Source of the DNA: Hirudinaria manillensis
Lineage: Eukaryota > Annelida > Clitellata > Hirudinida > Hirudinidae
Assembly (NCBI GenBank): GCA_034509925.1
Contig: JAVTLF010000020.1
Span: forward strand, 1 to 64,000
Direction: 5' to 3'
Length of the DNA stretch: 64,000 bases
Under the pieces are notes generated by a model. The model was not told where the DNA came from. It ran no database searches and saw nothing but the letters and a program-made list of their open reading frames with translations. Position 1 is the stretch's first letter. Each line of letters begins with the position of its first letter. Position numbers and translations under genes: made by a program. Shown in pieces: positions 21,698 to 30,048 of this stretch.

Positions 21698-22042
21698 TTA
21701 CCTGTTGTCGTTAGGGTTAACTGGTCGGCCTGGGAATGAGCCAGGCGGCAATGTGGATGATGATTGGTAACTCCGAAATCTGTCAAAGACATCTACACCA
21801 CGATTGAGGCGCTCAGTCATGTTAATAATTTGCAACATTAGCTCGCGCTGCTCCCTTGCGGCGTCGCGTGTAGCCGTTAGTAGCTGCTCGCGTGCCGTCA
21901 ACATTTGCGCGTCAAACTTCTCTTGTAATTTTTGGGATTGCTTGTACAGGTAGCCGATGGCAATGAAGCAAATCACCAAAAGCCAAGCCAGGGGCGCGGC
22001 GGTAAGGCCAGTTGCCAATGCTTCCGGGCTTAGTGGGTTCAT
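21698..22042 (-). CDS. candidate holin, one membrane helix plus coiled coil (copy 1)
   Basis: 114 aa. Residues 12-33 are a strong membrane helix (LTAAPLAWLLVICFIAIGYL), then a long amphipathic coiled coil (about 35-85) and a Pro/Ser-rich end. Being directly upstream of the endolysin region makes it the best holin candidate. One helix is fewer than classic class I/II holins, so it could instead be an anchoring or regulatory protein. Nearly identical in copy 2. Confidence 0.55.
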   Translation of the reverse strand: MNPLSPEALATGLTAAPLAWLLVICFIAIGYLYKQSQKLQEKFDAQMLTAREQLLTATRDAAREQRELMLQIINMTERLNRGVDVFDRFRSYQSSSTLPPGSFPGRPVNPNDNR

Positions 22043-22046
22043 AACA

Positions 22047-23327
22047 TTACGAAAACACGCTACCTGAATCTGTTATTGTTACGGTGGGCGGACTGTTACG
22101 GTATGGATGCGTGGCATTTAGTAATGCATCGACTGGTCGTTCATCCCATGCAAGCATACCCTCAATCTTCGGTATGTCTGCTTCACTGGCTTGTTGCATA
22201 ATTGCACGGGTTAGGGTTAGCTTACCAGAGGAGACGCTGGGCTGGCTATCATCGCCCATAGTGACGACACCGATATTATTCTGGTCAGACGTACCGCCAC
22301 CGAGTTGACCGCGAATAATTTCAGTTCCGCCACGTCTGGCAATAATAGTGTTGTTTTGTCCAGAAACAATCCAAATTTGCGGCGTGCCGTCAACCTGCCC
22401 CGTAGGCGAAAGCAGGTTACCCGAGCCATTCATCAGCCACAGTGCCGAACCAGTATTTTGGTGCATTGCAGTTAGAACGCCCGCCCTAGTCCACTCGCCG
22501 CCGCCTAGGTCGTTGTTTGTGCTAAAAATACGGGCATTGTTTATTGCAGTATTAATTGACCACTCGGCCAAAATCGCCATAGTCCAATTTGGGCCGCTGG
22601 TAAATCTATTTGCCGTATCGGCCCATCGGGCGCGGCTGTTACTTCCAGATAGCTTCAACTTACTCCCTATGCGATTGCCGCCGCTCACAATCATAGTCCT
22701 ACCGTCTAAGCCCGAGCTAAGAAAACCATACACGGAAGCGCCATCGGCGGCGAATTGATTTGTTATGTCCTTCATTTTTTCTGGGTTATATGTGCACCAA
22801 TCGCCAAAAACAGTACCAGAGATATCCTGTGGTACAACACGGCGGATAAGCGTAGCGCCAGCATCACGCTGCATGTAATATGAAGGGAACGTAGGCGACG
22901 GCATACCAGAAATATCAAGCGTAGCGCCAGGCTTAACCTGCATCCGCATATTATGCGTGTTGACAAGGAGACCAAAAACGTTAACGCGCCCGCCGTCAGC
23001 GATAAACCCCGTACCAGCGGGGCCGAATGGGATACTCATACCGCTTAATACGTTGACTCGGCAAGCTGGGAGCGGCTTAAAGGTTATGCTTCGGCATTGT
23101 GCAAAGGAGCCGTTCCAATTTGTGGCAGCACCAGGAATGCCCGAGACCTGCTCGACTAACACGTCACCCGTCAATGTGACGGTGGCGTTAGTCGGACTAA
23201 CAACGCCGTTCACCTGCCAGATGTCTTGTGGCGGTGGCTGTATTGTCGGCGAAGAATTGCCCGCCGCCGCAAGCCTTGGGTCAAGCGGTGAGAGTGTCGG
23301 CGGGAATAGGTAGGGTAGCGTTGCCAT
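22047..23327 (-). CDS. tail-associated protein with lectin-like region (copy 1)
   Basis: 426 aa. A conserved N-terminal 40 residues (MATLPYLFPPTLSPLDPRLA) is followed by a beta-rich region and a C-terminal part with KLSGSNSRARW, GGEWTRAGVLTAMHQNTGSA and a terminal WDERPVDALL, resembling a concanavalin/LamG-like jelly roll. The middle (residues about 40-200) differs strongly from copy 2 while both ends are kept, typical of a receptor-binding or decoration protein. Expressed late, downstream of the tail spike. Confidence 0.6.
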   Translation of the reverse strand: MATLPYLFPPTLSPLDPRLAAAGNSSPTIQPPPQDIWQVNGVVSPTNATVTLTGDVLVEQVSGIPGAATNWNGSFAQCRSITFKPLPACRVNVLSGMSIPFGPAGTGFIADGGRVNVFGLLVNTHNMRMQVKPGATLDISGMPSPTFPSYYMQRDAGATLIRRVVPQDISGTVFGDWCTYNPEKMKDITNQFAADGASVYGFLSSGLDGRTMIVSGGNRIGSKLKLSGSNSRARWADTANRFTSGPNWTMAILAEWSINTAINNARIFSTNNDLGGGEWTRAGVLTAMHQNTGSALWLMNGSGNLLSPTGQVDGTPQIWIVSGQNNTIIARRGGTEIIRGQLGGGTSDQNNIGVVTMGDDSQPSVSSGKLTLTRAIMQQASEADIPKIEGMLAWDERPVDALLNATHPYRNSPPTVTITDSGSVFS

Positions 23328-23329
23328 GG

Positions 23330-23626
23330 CTACTCGTAGCTAAGGGTGACGTTCGCCGCGTTAGGGTTCACATACTGAAACTTGAAAGTACCCGCGTGCA
23401 GCAGCTCGACGGTGTTATTATCAGCGTGCAGAATGACGGGCTTTTGCTCGTTGTATACCATCGAGCCGTCATCATACTGCAATAGGAATTCGGCGCGGTT
23501 GGTCGACTTGCCGCGCTCGGCGTTAAGTCCCTTAACGCTAAGGCTAACACGCGACGCAGGGCCTACGGTAAAGGTTGACGTGGTGCCTTGTGTCGTGGTG
23601 CCAGTGAGAATAGTTGTTGCGGCCAT
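23330..23626 (-). CDS. small conserved beta-rich virion-region protein, 98 aa (copy 1)
   Basis: MAATTILTGTTTQGTTSTFT, then VSLSVKGLNAERGKSTNRAE; beta-strand-rich and likely structural. AAAAGGAGAC before ATG. The protein is almost identical in copy 2 although both flanking genes vary, so it is under strong constraint. Possibly a small fibre chaperone or decoration protein; no family recognised. Confidence 0.65.
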   Translation of the reverse strand: MAATTILTGTTTQGTTSTFTVGPASRVSLSVKGLNAERGKSTNRAEFLLQYDDGSMVYNEQKPVILHADNNTVELLHAGTFKFQYVNPNAANVTLSYE

Positions 23627-23640
23627 TGTAGAGTCTCCTT

Positions 23641-24041
23641 TTAGTTAATGAACCAAACGGCTACAGATATGATATCCAGATGACGCGGATGAAAAAATGG
23701 CCGTGTTGATAGTATTTTATCATATTCACACTTGGATATAAAACGCGATAAAGTATTTTGAATATACCGCCACCCTACAACAAAAACATCTGACGTAACG
23801 CCAGGCATGGATATTTTTATGCTGTTATAGTCAGTTGACGGGTGTTCAAATATATATGTAAATGATTTCCGTAGGCGGCGGAGTATAATATCCAGCAGAG
23901 TTATATGATACTTGCTGCACCGGTATATCAACTTGGGTTATTGCTGGATTTGAAAAATCAATTTTAGTTGCGCCAGTCTGGCTATATCTAGCATCTAGTG
24001 CGGGTTGCGTAAAGTTATCAACAACCGGCAGCGTTCCAGCC
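23641..24041 (-). pseudogene. out-of-frame C-terminal domain of the tail fibre (copy 1)
   Basis: The fibre gene ends early at 24018 (after GWNAAGC). In the next frame the sequence goes on as VVDNFTQPALDARYS and then to TPPPTEIIYIYI with a stop near 23855. A second shift near GAAATCA gives SFTYIFEHPSTD, open to ISVAVWFIN and a stop at 23641. ALDARY also follows the fibre in copy 2, and both end WF(I/V)N, so this is one C-terminal domain broken by two small indels. They may be real or homopolymer errors. Confidence 0.6.
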
Positions 24042-25346
24042 AGTGTTATTGGCTGGCATGTTACCAAAGCTAACAATAATAGGCCCGTCAGTTCGCGGGT
24101 TATAGTAATTTGGGGGGCCAGCATTAGCTTGTTCATAGTCGTCAATATTGACTGTAGCGCCATTTAACCAAGGCGTGGACCATGGGACAGCTGACTGTGT
24201 AATGGTAAACGCCATTTTTCCGGTTAAGTCTTCGTTGTTGATTCCGCGAGTACCTACGGAGGCCATTCTTACGGATATAATGCTTTGTCCACCGGTAATG
24301 CGGCAAGAATTAAATATGCTATCCGTAGAAGATGCAATGCCACGAATATCAATCTGAATTTCTGGGCCGCCATAGAGCATACCCAAAGCTATATTAGATG
24401 CAAAGTAACGAGTACGCCTAGGAAATATAAGCTGCATAGTCGTATCGTGTCGCCCAAGCGCAGGCCCAAACCCATAAGTGCCGATATTCATATACCTGAC
24501 AAACTTTTCACCGGCGTTAGCTGTATTGGTGCCAGCAATTATTGTATCGCCGACAATCGGACCGCCTGGAATAGTAACCTCTTTCTCAAGGTTGCTCCCA
24601 GGGAAAAAGTCTTTAGCCTGGTCTGCTATATCAGCATTAGTAGCGCGCTGCGCCAGACCCACCGGAACTTGTGGAATGCTTGTATTTACCGGGTTAAACA
24701 AGCCATATGCAACGGCGGTTATTGCGGCAGCAGGAGCCCCAGGAGGAGTATCAAAGTCTAAGACAATGGTTGTTAGCCCGTTTGTGATGTTAATGATGCT
24801 TTGATTAAAGTCACCAACTTGGGAAGACGGTGTATTGCCAGACGTTGCAGAAACACTAGTAACGGTTCCGAAATAATCGCCAGCCTGCGTGGTTAGTCGA
24901 ACGCGGCGCTTAGCAGTAAATGTACTTGAGAGGTTGCCACGCAGGTAGAGCGTTTTCGTGGCCGCAATGAAGCATACATCGCCAGGCAAGTAGGCGTATT
25001 GCACCCATTCTGATATTTGCGGGTCTGGTATGCCGAGCACGCCGTCAGGACTAGGCGCTGAGCTACCAGTCCATACCGCCGAGCCTTGAACTGGCGGGTC
25101 GTCAATGCCTGGCGGATAGAGCTCTAGGCGAAGCTTAAAGCCAGGCAGCGCCCATACTGTGCACTCGCCCCTGGCGTCAAGCACAACGGGATTGGTGTTA
25201 GGCGTTACGCCATCCGCGCCGGTGTATGTCACAACCTTGTTCGTCGTTCCACTTGCGTAGACAAAAAGCCGATACCCAGCGGCAGGCTTGCTGTCGGTGC
25301 CGAGAAACGCCATTTTCGGAGCTACAACCTGTGACATGGAAGCCAT
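24018..25346 (-). CDS. tail fibre/spike with head-binding N-terminus (copy 1, C-terminus shifted)
   Basis: 442 aa. The N-terminal 110 residues (MAFLGTDSKPAAGYRLFVYASGT, GVTPNTNPVVLDARGECTVW) are a particle-binding domain like that of P22-type tail spikes and related fibres. The middle and C-terminal parts are beta-rich with no clear enzymatic residues. The last five residues (NAAGC) lie after a probable frameshift; see 23641-24041. It binds the host surface at the tail tip. Copy 2 is 458 aa. Confidence 0.75.
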   Translation of the reverse strand: MASMSQVVAPKMAFLGTDSKPAAGYRLFVYASGTTNKVVTYTGADGVTPNTNPVVLDARGECTVWALPGFKLRLELYPPGIDDPPVQGSAVWTGSSAPSPDGVLGIPDPQISEWVQYAYLPGDVCFIAATKTLYLRGNLSSTFTAKRRVRLTTQAGDYFGTVTSVSATSGNTPSSQVGDFNQSIINITNGLTTIVLDFDTPPGAPAAAITAVAYGLFNPVNTSIPQVPVGLAQRATNADIADQAKDFFPGSNLEKEVTIPGGPIVGDTIIAGTNTANAGEKFVRYMNIGTYGFGPALGRHDTTMQLIFPRRTRYFASNIALGMLYGGPEIQIDIRGIASSTDSIFNSCRITGGQSIISVRMASVGTRGINNEDLTGKMAFTITQSAVPWSTPWLNGATVNIDDYEQANAGPPNYYNPRTDGPIIVSFGNMPANNTGWNAAGC

Positions 25347-25349
25347 GTG

Positions 25350-27584
25350 TTACTGCTCCATTTCCGGGCTTGGGTGCCCAGCTAATTTGTTGACGTAGAG
25401 GGAATATTGATTAAGCGGAACACTAGCGCGAACTAAATCACCAAGCGGCGCCGCAACCTTGGGCGCTTGTGGCGTATATTGCGGCGCAAACATCATATCC
25501 ATAGTGCGCTGCGCTAGATTGTTGACGCCAACCTTTGCGCCCGGGCCTTTCTGAATCAGTTCAAGCGCCGCGTTTTTTAGTTCTGAGTTACGGCCTATGA
25601 CAGTGGACGGGTCGGTGCCTATATATTTACCTAGAACCTTACCGCCAAGCTTGTTAACAGCTCCGAGAACGCTATGCTTGCTGGGTATTAGGTCGGTCAA
25701 CTTGTCGCCGCCGCCTCGGAGCTGGCCTGCAAATGTTTCCGCCGTGCCCGGGCTTTGTTGCTCGCCTGATAGCTTCGCGGCATCGCGAAATGTCTTATGC
25801 AACTCGGACGTTTGCCCGCGCGCAACCATTTTTCCCGCAGCGTCGCGCCCAAAGTACTTAGCCGCAAGGTGCGCTTTCTCGTATTGCGCGGCGCTCGGCA
25901 AGAAGTCTAAAGCGCCCATGCCCTGACTCTGGCCCGATGTGCCAGCCGCAGCAAGGGCTTGCTCGTTGCGTGTATGGATGGCATATGCCGTATCAGTACG
26001 CCGCAAGGCGCGAGCAAGTGCCGGGTCTTCTGCTCTAACTTGGGCCTGCACTGAGAGCCTAATGCGATGTTTCATAGCTTCAAGTGCGTTGGCGTAGGCT
26101 GGCATGTTATTGCGCTCGTATCCAGCTATACCATTGTCTAAGCGGTTGTTAAGTGCCTTGAGCTGGCTTCCGTTCAGCGTAGCATTAGGCTTAAGGTTAG
26201 CCATAACATTGGCCTCAACGAAATTCTGGAAGCCAACACGGGCCGCGTCATCGAGCGACTGACTAGCGGCGTCCTGCATAATTTCTTGCAAGTTGGCGTT
26301 TAGCTTGTCCGTCATTCGCGCCTGTACCTTAGGCAATATCTCTTTGTAGCTTTGGCTGATTTGCTGGCGCACGTAATTGTTAGCGTCAACGCCTGGTGTT
26401 ATGCCTTCCGGCAACTTTGCCATGCCCTTCGGGTCGAGAACCTCAAGCGCCTTGTTATTTGCAAATTTGTTTAAGCTTATGCGCGTTGCAAGCTGTTGCT
26501 CGGCGTAGGCCGCTGCATGTTCCGGCGTGCTGCGCAACGTCGAAGCGCGCTGCATTGCGCCTGGTGCTGTCTCTTGCACAAACGCGGCGGCTGGCAAGTC
26601 AATGCCCGCCTTTTGTAGCTCCACAGCGCGTGGACCTATTGGCATATTGCCAACCTTGCCATATGGCGTGACATTCGCGGGGATTTTAACCTGGGGCTCT
26701 TGCTTAGGTACTGCCAGTTTAGCCGCTTCCGGCGTCATCATGTTGGCTAGCTTGCCAGTTGCCGCTCCGAAAACCATACCAGTTAGCCCATTCTCAACAC
26801 GTTGGGCCATGGTGTCACCATGAGCCATACCGGAAAGTAGCCCAATGACACCGCCGCCCGCCGCCGATGCAAGCTTGTTTTTTATTGGCCCGGGTACGAA
26901 ATTAAGAGCACCACCGAATGCTGTATTAATCGCCCCAGCTTGGGCGATGCTTCCGGCGTTAGACTCAGGCCGCAAGGCTTCCTGCGTAGCGCCAGCAACG
27001 CCTGCACCTGCCAGCAACGCAGCGAGTGGGGCCGCTGGCAGCATGGCCGCCGCTCCAATGCCAGCGCCGAGACCTAGCACTGTCTTGCTTCCTGTGCCTG
27101 CTATAGTGTCACCGATGCGGCCCATAACTGACTTTTGGGCTTGCTCGTGCAGAGCTAGGCGCTCTTTTTCACTTTCTGGCGTTACCTTCATTCCGGGGAG
27201 AGGGACTAAAGCCCGCAATCCCTCGGATGTGTCATTCGCGCCAGCCTTTAGACCGCCCCATAAATCGGACGCACCCTGCTTAATGCTGCCCCATAGTGAC
27301 GGGTCTTCTGGTTGCTGTGCCTCGGTGACTTGTTGCTGCGCGTCCTGGGCTTGGTCTTGTGGTGCCTGTGCTTGGTCAGGTGCGGCTTGTTGCTGGCCGC
27401 CATTGACGCGGGCCATAAGCCGGGCCTTCATGGCGTCCTGGGCCTCAGGCGGCAGTTCCGCAAATCCTGGCGCTTTGGATACCACGTTTGCAAAGTAACG
27501 CTCGGCCAAGGCTTGGCGCACTTCAAGCGGCGCGTCCTGGTACGCTTGGCTTTTTTCAACGTCTGTCCATTGCGCCGGAGTCAT
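25350..27584 (-). CDS. large ejection / internal virion protein (copy 1)
   Basis: 744 aa. N-terminal AEHYF-type helices (QALAERYFANVV, PPEAQDAMKARLMARVNGG), a Gln-rich linker (75-95), a Gly/Ala-rich hydrophobic stretch about 160-245 (LGLGAGIGAAAMLPAAPLAA) that could insert in membranes, then a long helical part. Size, order after two other internal proteins and before the spike fit the largest ejection protein of P22-like phages (gp16-like position). No transglycosylase motif seen. Intact here but frameshifted in copy 2. Confidence 0.7.
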   Translation of the reverse strand: MTPAQWTDVEKSQAYQDAPLEVRQALAERYFANVVSKAPGFAELPPEAQDAMKARLMARVNGGQQQAAPDQAQAPQDQAQDAQQQVTEAQQPEDPSLWGSIKQGASDLWGGLKAGANDTSEGLRALVPLPGMKVTPESEKERLALHEQAQKSVMGRIGDTIAGTGSKTVLGLGAGIGAAAMLPAAPLAALLAGAGVAGATQEALRPESNAGSIAQAGAINTAFGGALNFVPGPIKNKLASAAGGGVIGLLSGMAHGDTMAQRVENGLTGMVFGAATGKLANMMTPEAAKLAVPKQEPQVKIPANVTPYGKVGNMPIGPRAVELQKAGIDLPAAAFVQETAPGAMQRASTLRSTPEHAAAYAEQQLATRISLNKFANNKALEVLDPKGMAKLPEGITPGVDANNYVRQQISQSYKEILPKVQARMTDKLNANLQEIMQDAASQSLDDAARVGFQNFVEANVMANLKPNATLNGSQLKALNNRLDNGIAGYERNNMPAYANALEAMKHRIRLSVQAQVRAEDPALARALRRTDTAYAIHTRNEQALAAAGTSGQSQGMGALDFLPSAAQYEKAHLAAKYFGRDAAGKMVARGQTSELHKTFRDAAKLSGEQQSPGTAETFAGQLRGGGDKLTDLIPSKHSVLGAVNKLGGKVLGKYIGTDPSTVIGRNSELKNAALELIQKGPGAKVGVNNLAQRTMDMMFAPQYTPQAPKVAAPLGDLVRASVPLNQYSLYVNKLAGHPSPEMEQ

Positions 27585-27586
27585 TG

Positions 27587-29050
27587 TTAGAATCCAAATT
27601 GTGTGGCGAGTTTATCCGCTGCCTCAAAGTGATTTTTAGGCGCGGCCTGTTTCGTGGTAGCACCGGTGCTTTCCGCTTGGCCTTTTGGCCGCGTAATAGC
27701 TCGCATGGTTACGCCGAGGTTATCCGCCGTTTCCTTTGTCGCCGCTCGCTTACCTTCCATAAGTTCGCGCAATGTCTGAACCTTGCGCGCAAGAATCTTA
27801 GGCGGGTCATTAATCGAAATTGCCTCTAGCCAGTGCTCAACTTCAGACTGTGGCACAACACCAGCACCGTGGAAATACTTTGCGGCCTCGGACGCGAAAG
27901 CTAAGCGCGCAGCGTCAAACGCGCCAATACGTGGGTCGCCCATTTGGCGCATAATGGCGGCCTTTGGGCGGTTTAACAATGGCGAGCTATTTAGCTCTTT
28001 AATTTCGCTGCGTATGTCTAGCAGGTTTTTAGCGTGGTGATATGCCGTATTGAGCGCAATGGTTGCCGTCGATGATTGGTTAGCAATGTTTTTGGCAGAC
28101 AACGTGTCCGCCGATGTTTGCCGGTGCACAGCTATAGGGTCTTCACCCGCTGCTTCAAGTCTTCGCTGATATTCCTCGGGGTTCGAAGTCTTGAGCGCCG
28201 CAAGTTCATTGGCCTTTCGTATAACACTATTTTGGAATTCCTTATTCCTCCCCATAACCGGCAAGTCTTTCATCTCGTACTGCTTGCCATAGCCACCCAT
28301 AAGAGCTAGAGCATACCTGTCTGTTATAGGGTCTTCACTTTCTGGCGCTTTCTGACCTTGGCCGCCAGCACCACGCGCCGAGCTCCCGCGTGCAGCGGCG
28401 GAAGCTACGCCGACGCGGCGGCGCGCCTCAATTTCCGCCATACGCCGCTCATGCTCCGCCTGCATTAACTTAGCTCGCGAGTCAGCTTGAAATTGTGCGG
28501 ACTCGTTCCGCAACTCTTGTGAAGTCTTCTCAAGCGGCGTAGGCGCGAACGGTAAACCTATAAGGTGGGCCGCCATGCTTTGTGGAATTTCACCAGCGCC
28601 AGAGCGGGCATTAACAAAGGCGTTACGAGCATCAGCACCTTTCTTGTAGGCTTCACTTTCTGTGGCACCTTGCGCCGCTGCTTCAAGCGATGCACGAGTA
28701 CCTATTTTATCAGCTTCGCGTGAAATAGCCGAGACTCGCGCCTGGCCTTCCTGTGCGCGCTCGTCGGTGTATTGCTGTTGAGCGAATTGTTGCCGCGCGT
28801 TTTGGGCTTGGTGCTGGGCGAACATTTGCGCAATACTTGGGTCAATGGCCGCGACCTGGGCCAACACGTTAGGCGATACTTGTTGACCGTCAGGCCCAGC
28901 CGCTTGACTCAGCAACTCAGCCGCTCGGTTAGCGCGTCTATTGCGCATCATTTGCGCTATTCCTTGCGCCATGATTGCGCTACCCTGGCTTGTGTCAACT
29001 TGCGGCAAGCGCAGTAGTTCCATGGCCGCGTTTGTGTTAATCTCAGTCAT
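27587..29050 (-). CDS. ejection protein, helical (copy 1)
   Basis: 487 aa, Ala/Gln-rich and mostly helical (MRNRRANRAAELLSQAAG; FAQHQAQNARQQFAQQQYTDE). Order matches the middle ejection (DNA transfer) protein of P22-like phages (gp20-like position). A short Gly-rich patch near residue 225 (ARGSSARGAGGQGQK) separates two halves. Start overlaps the stop of 29050-29775. Function assigned by context. Confidence 0.65.
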   Translation of the reverse strand: MTEINTNAAMELLRLPQVDTSQGSAIMAQGIAQMMRNRRANRAAELLSQAAGPDGQQVSPNVLAQVAAIDPSIAQMFAQHQAQNARQQFAQQQYTDERAQEGQARVSAISREADKIGTRASLEAAAQGATESEAYKKGADARNAFVNARSGAGEIPQSMAAHLIGLPFAPTPLEKTSQELRNESAQFQADSRAKLMQAEHERRMAEIEARRRVGVASAAARGSSARGAGGQGQKAPESEDPITDRYALALMGGYGKQYEMKDLPVMGRNKEFQNSVIRKANELAALKTSNPEEYQRRLEAAGEDPIAVHRQTSADTLSAKNIANQSSTATIALNTAYHHAKNLLDIRSEIKELNSSPLLNRPKAAIMRQMGDPRIGAFDAARLAFASEAAKYFHGAGVVPQSEVEHWLEAISINDPPKILARKVQTLRELMEGKRAATKETADNLGVTMRAITRPKGQAESTGATTKQAAPKNHFEAADKLATQFGF

Positions 29051-29775
29051 TAGCGCCCGCCTCCTCCCATCATGCCGCCGAGCATACCGCCGCCGAACAT
29101 GCTCATAAGTGAGTTGCCGGTGCCAACAATGCCATTTGCCAGTGCTCCCATGGTTCCCGTTGCACGGGCCGCCTCATTGTTTCCGCGCGAGGCGATAAGG
29201 TTCATCATCGTTTGAAAGTCATTTTGATTTACATTCGACTGGAAGCCGAGCTGTTGGCCGTAATTTTGGGCCATGTTCTGACCTTGGTTATAGTCAAAGT
29301 TGGCAAGCTGATTTGCTACTTGCTGCCCCATGCCGGAAGCTTGCTGCAACTGTTGGAGGCGCTGGTTGTAGTCTTGACTTGCCACGCCTTGACCAAATTT
29401 ATTCATGGCCGCCAGCGTGTTACCAGTCATGCCGCCACGAGCCATGGCCGCGTTGTTAAGTCCGCCCATACCCTGTGCCATTTGAAACTGCGCAGCCGGA
29501 GACATGGCGTAGTTTTGGGGATTCATGAGCGTTTGCATATACTCTGCATTGGCTTGCTGACCGCTCATTGCATAAGGATTCAGCCTATTAACAGCTCCCT
29601 GGTAGCCTTGCTGAAGCTGGCCGCGCTGCGTGTCGAATGACTGATTGCCTAGCGCGGTCTGCTTTTTCGTGAAGTCCGCGTTGACACCTTCACTCTTATC
29701 GATGGACTTGTTAATCTCATTGGCCGCGTTGTTCGCGCCAATCGCCTTCATTATGCCGCCGATTAGGTCAAACAT
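29050..29775 (-). CDS. ejection / DNA transfer protein with Gly/Met-rich end (copy 1)
   Basis: 241 aa. N-terminal MFDLIGGIMKAIGANNAANE, Gln/Asn/Met-rich helical middle, and a C-terminal hydrophobic MFGGGMLGGMMGGGGR. This composition is typical of podovirus DNA-transfer proteins (gp7-like position in P22) that leave the capsid and insert in the cell envelope. No copy 2 counterpart is visible because the window ends first. Confidence 0.65.
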   Translation of the reverse strand: MFDLIGGIMKAIGANNAANEINKSIDKSEGVNADFTKKQTALGNQSFDTQRGQLQQGYQGAVNRLNPYAMSGQQANAEYMQTLMNPQNYAMSPAAQFQMAQGMGGLNNAAMARGGMTGNTLAAMNKFGQGVASQDYNQRLQQLQQASGMGQQVANQLANFDYNQGQNMAQNYGQQLGFQSNVNQNDFQTMMNLIASRGNNEAARATGTMGALANGIVGTGNSLMSMFGGGMLGGMMGGGGR

Positions 29776-29778
29776 ATA

Positions 29779-30048
29779 TCACCATAAAGGAAAGTAGCGC
29801 GTTGTACCATCATCATCTACTGCTACCCATTTTGTCGGTGCGCCGTCAATAGGCGCTTTGTTGCCGAGTGTTGGGCTTTTCGTGCCTGGCGGAGCGGCCT
29901 TACCATCGGCCAAGTCTGAAAGCTTGTTGTAGAGTGTTTCGGCTTTGACTAGCGTCTTCTGCCAGTCTTCAAACACTCGCCGCCACTCAAGGGTAAGGTC
30001 ATTACCGCTTGTTAGTCGAGACTTAACGCTAGGGAGTTTTGCAGTCAT
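29779..30048 (-). CDS. small virion-region protein, 89 aa (copy 1)
   Basis: Basic helical N-terminus (KSRLTSGNDLTLEWRRVFEDW) and a C-terminal beta part ending WVAVDDDGTTRYFPLW. Between the gp10-like protein (4-bp overlap) and the ejection proteins. Likely a minor tail or head-tail protein; family not recognised. Confidence 0.6.
   Translation of the reverse strand: MTAKLPSVKSRLTSGNDLTLEWRRVFEDWQKTLVKAETLYNKLSDLADGKAAPPGTKSPTLGNKAPIDGAPTKWVAVDDDGTTRYFPLW

Noticed and set aside
22047..25346. Diversity-generating retroelement acting on tail genes
   Set aside because: No reverse transcriptase and no short template/variable repeat pair; variation involves whole domains.
26845..27498. 217-codon open frame on the plus strand
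   Set aside because: It is antisense to the intact ejection protein gene, has no ribosome site, and its Ala/Pro/Ser-rich product is what the opposite strand of such coding sequence gives.
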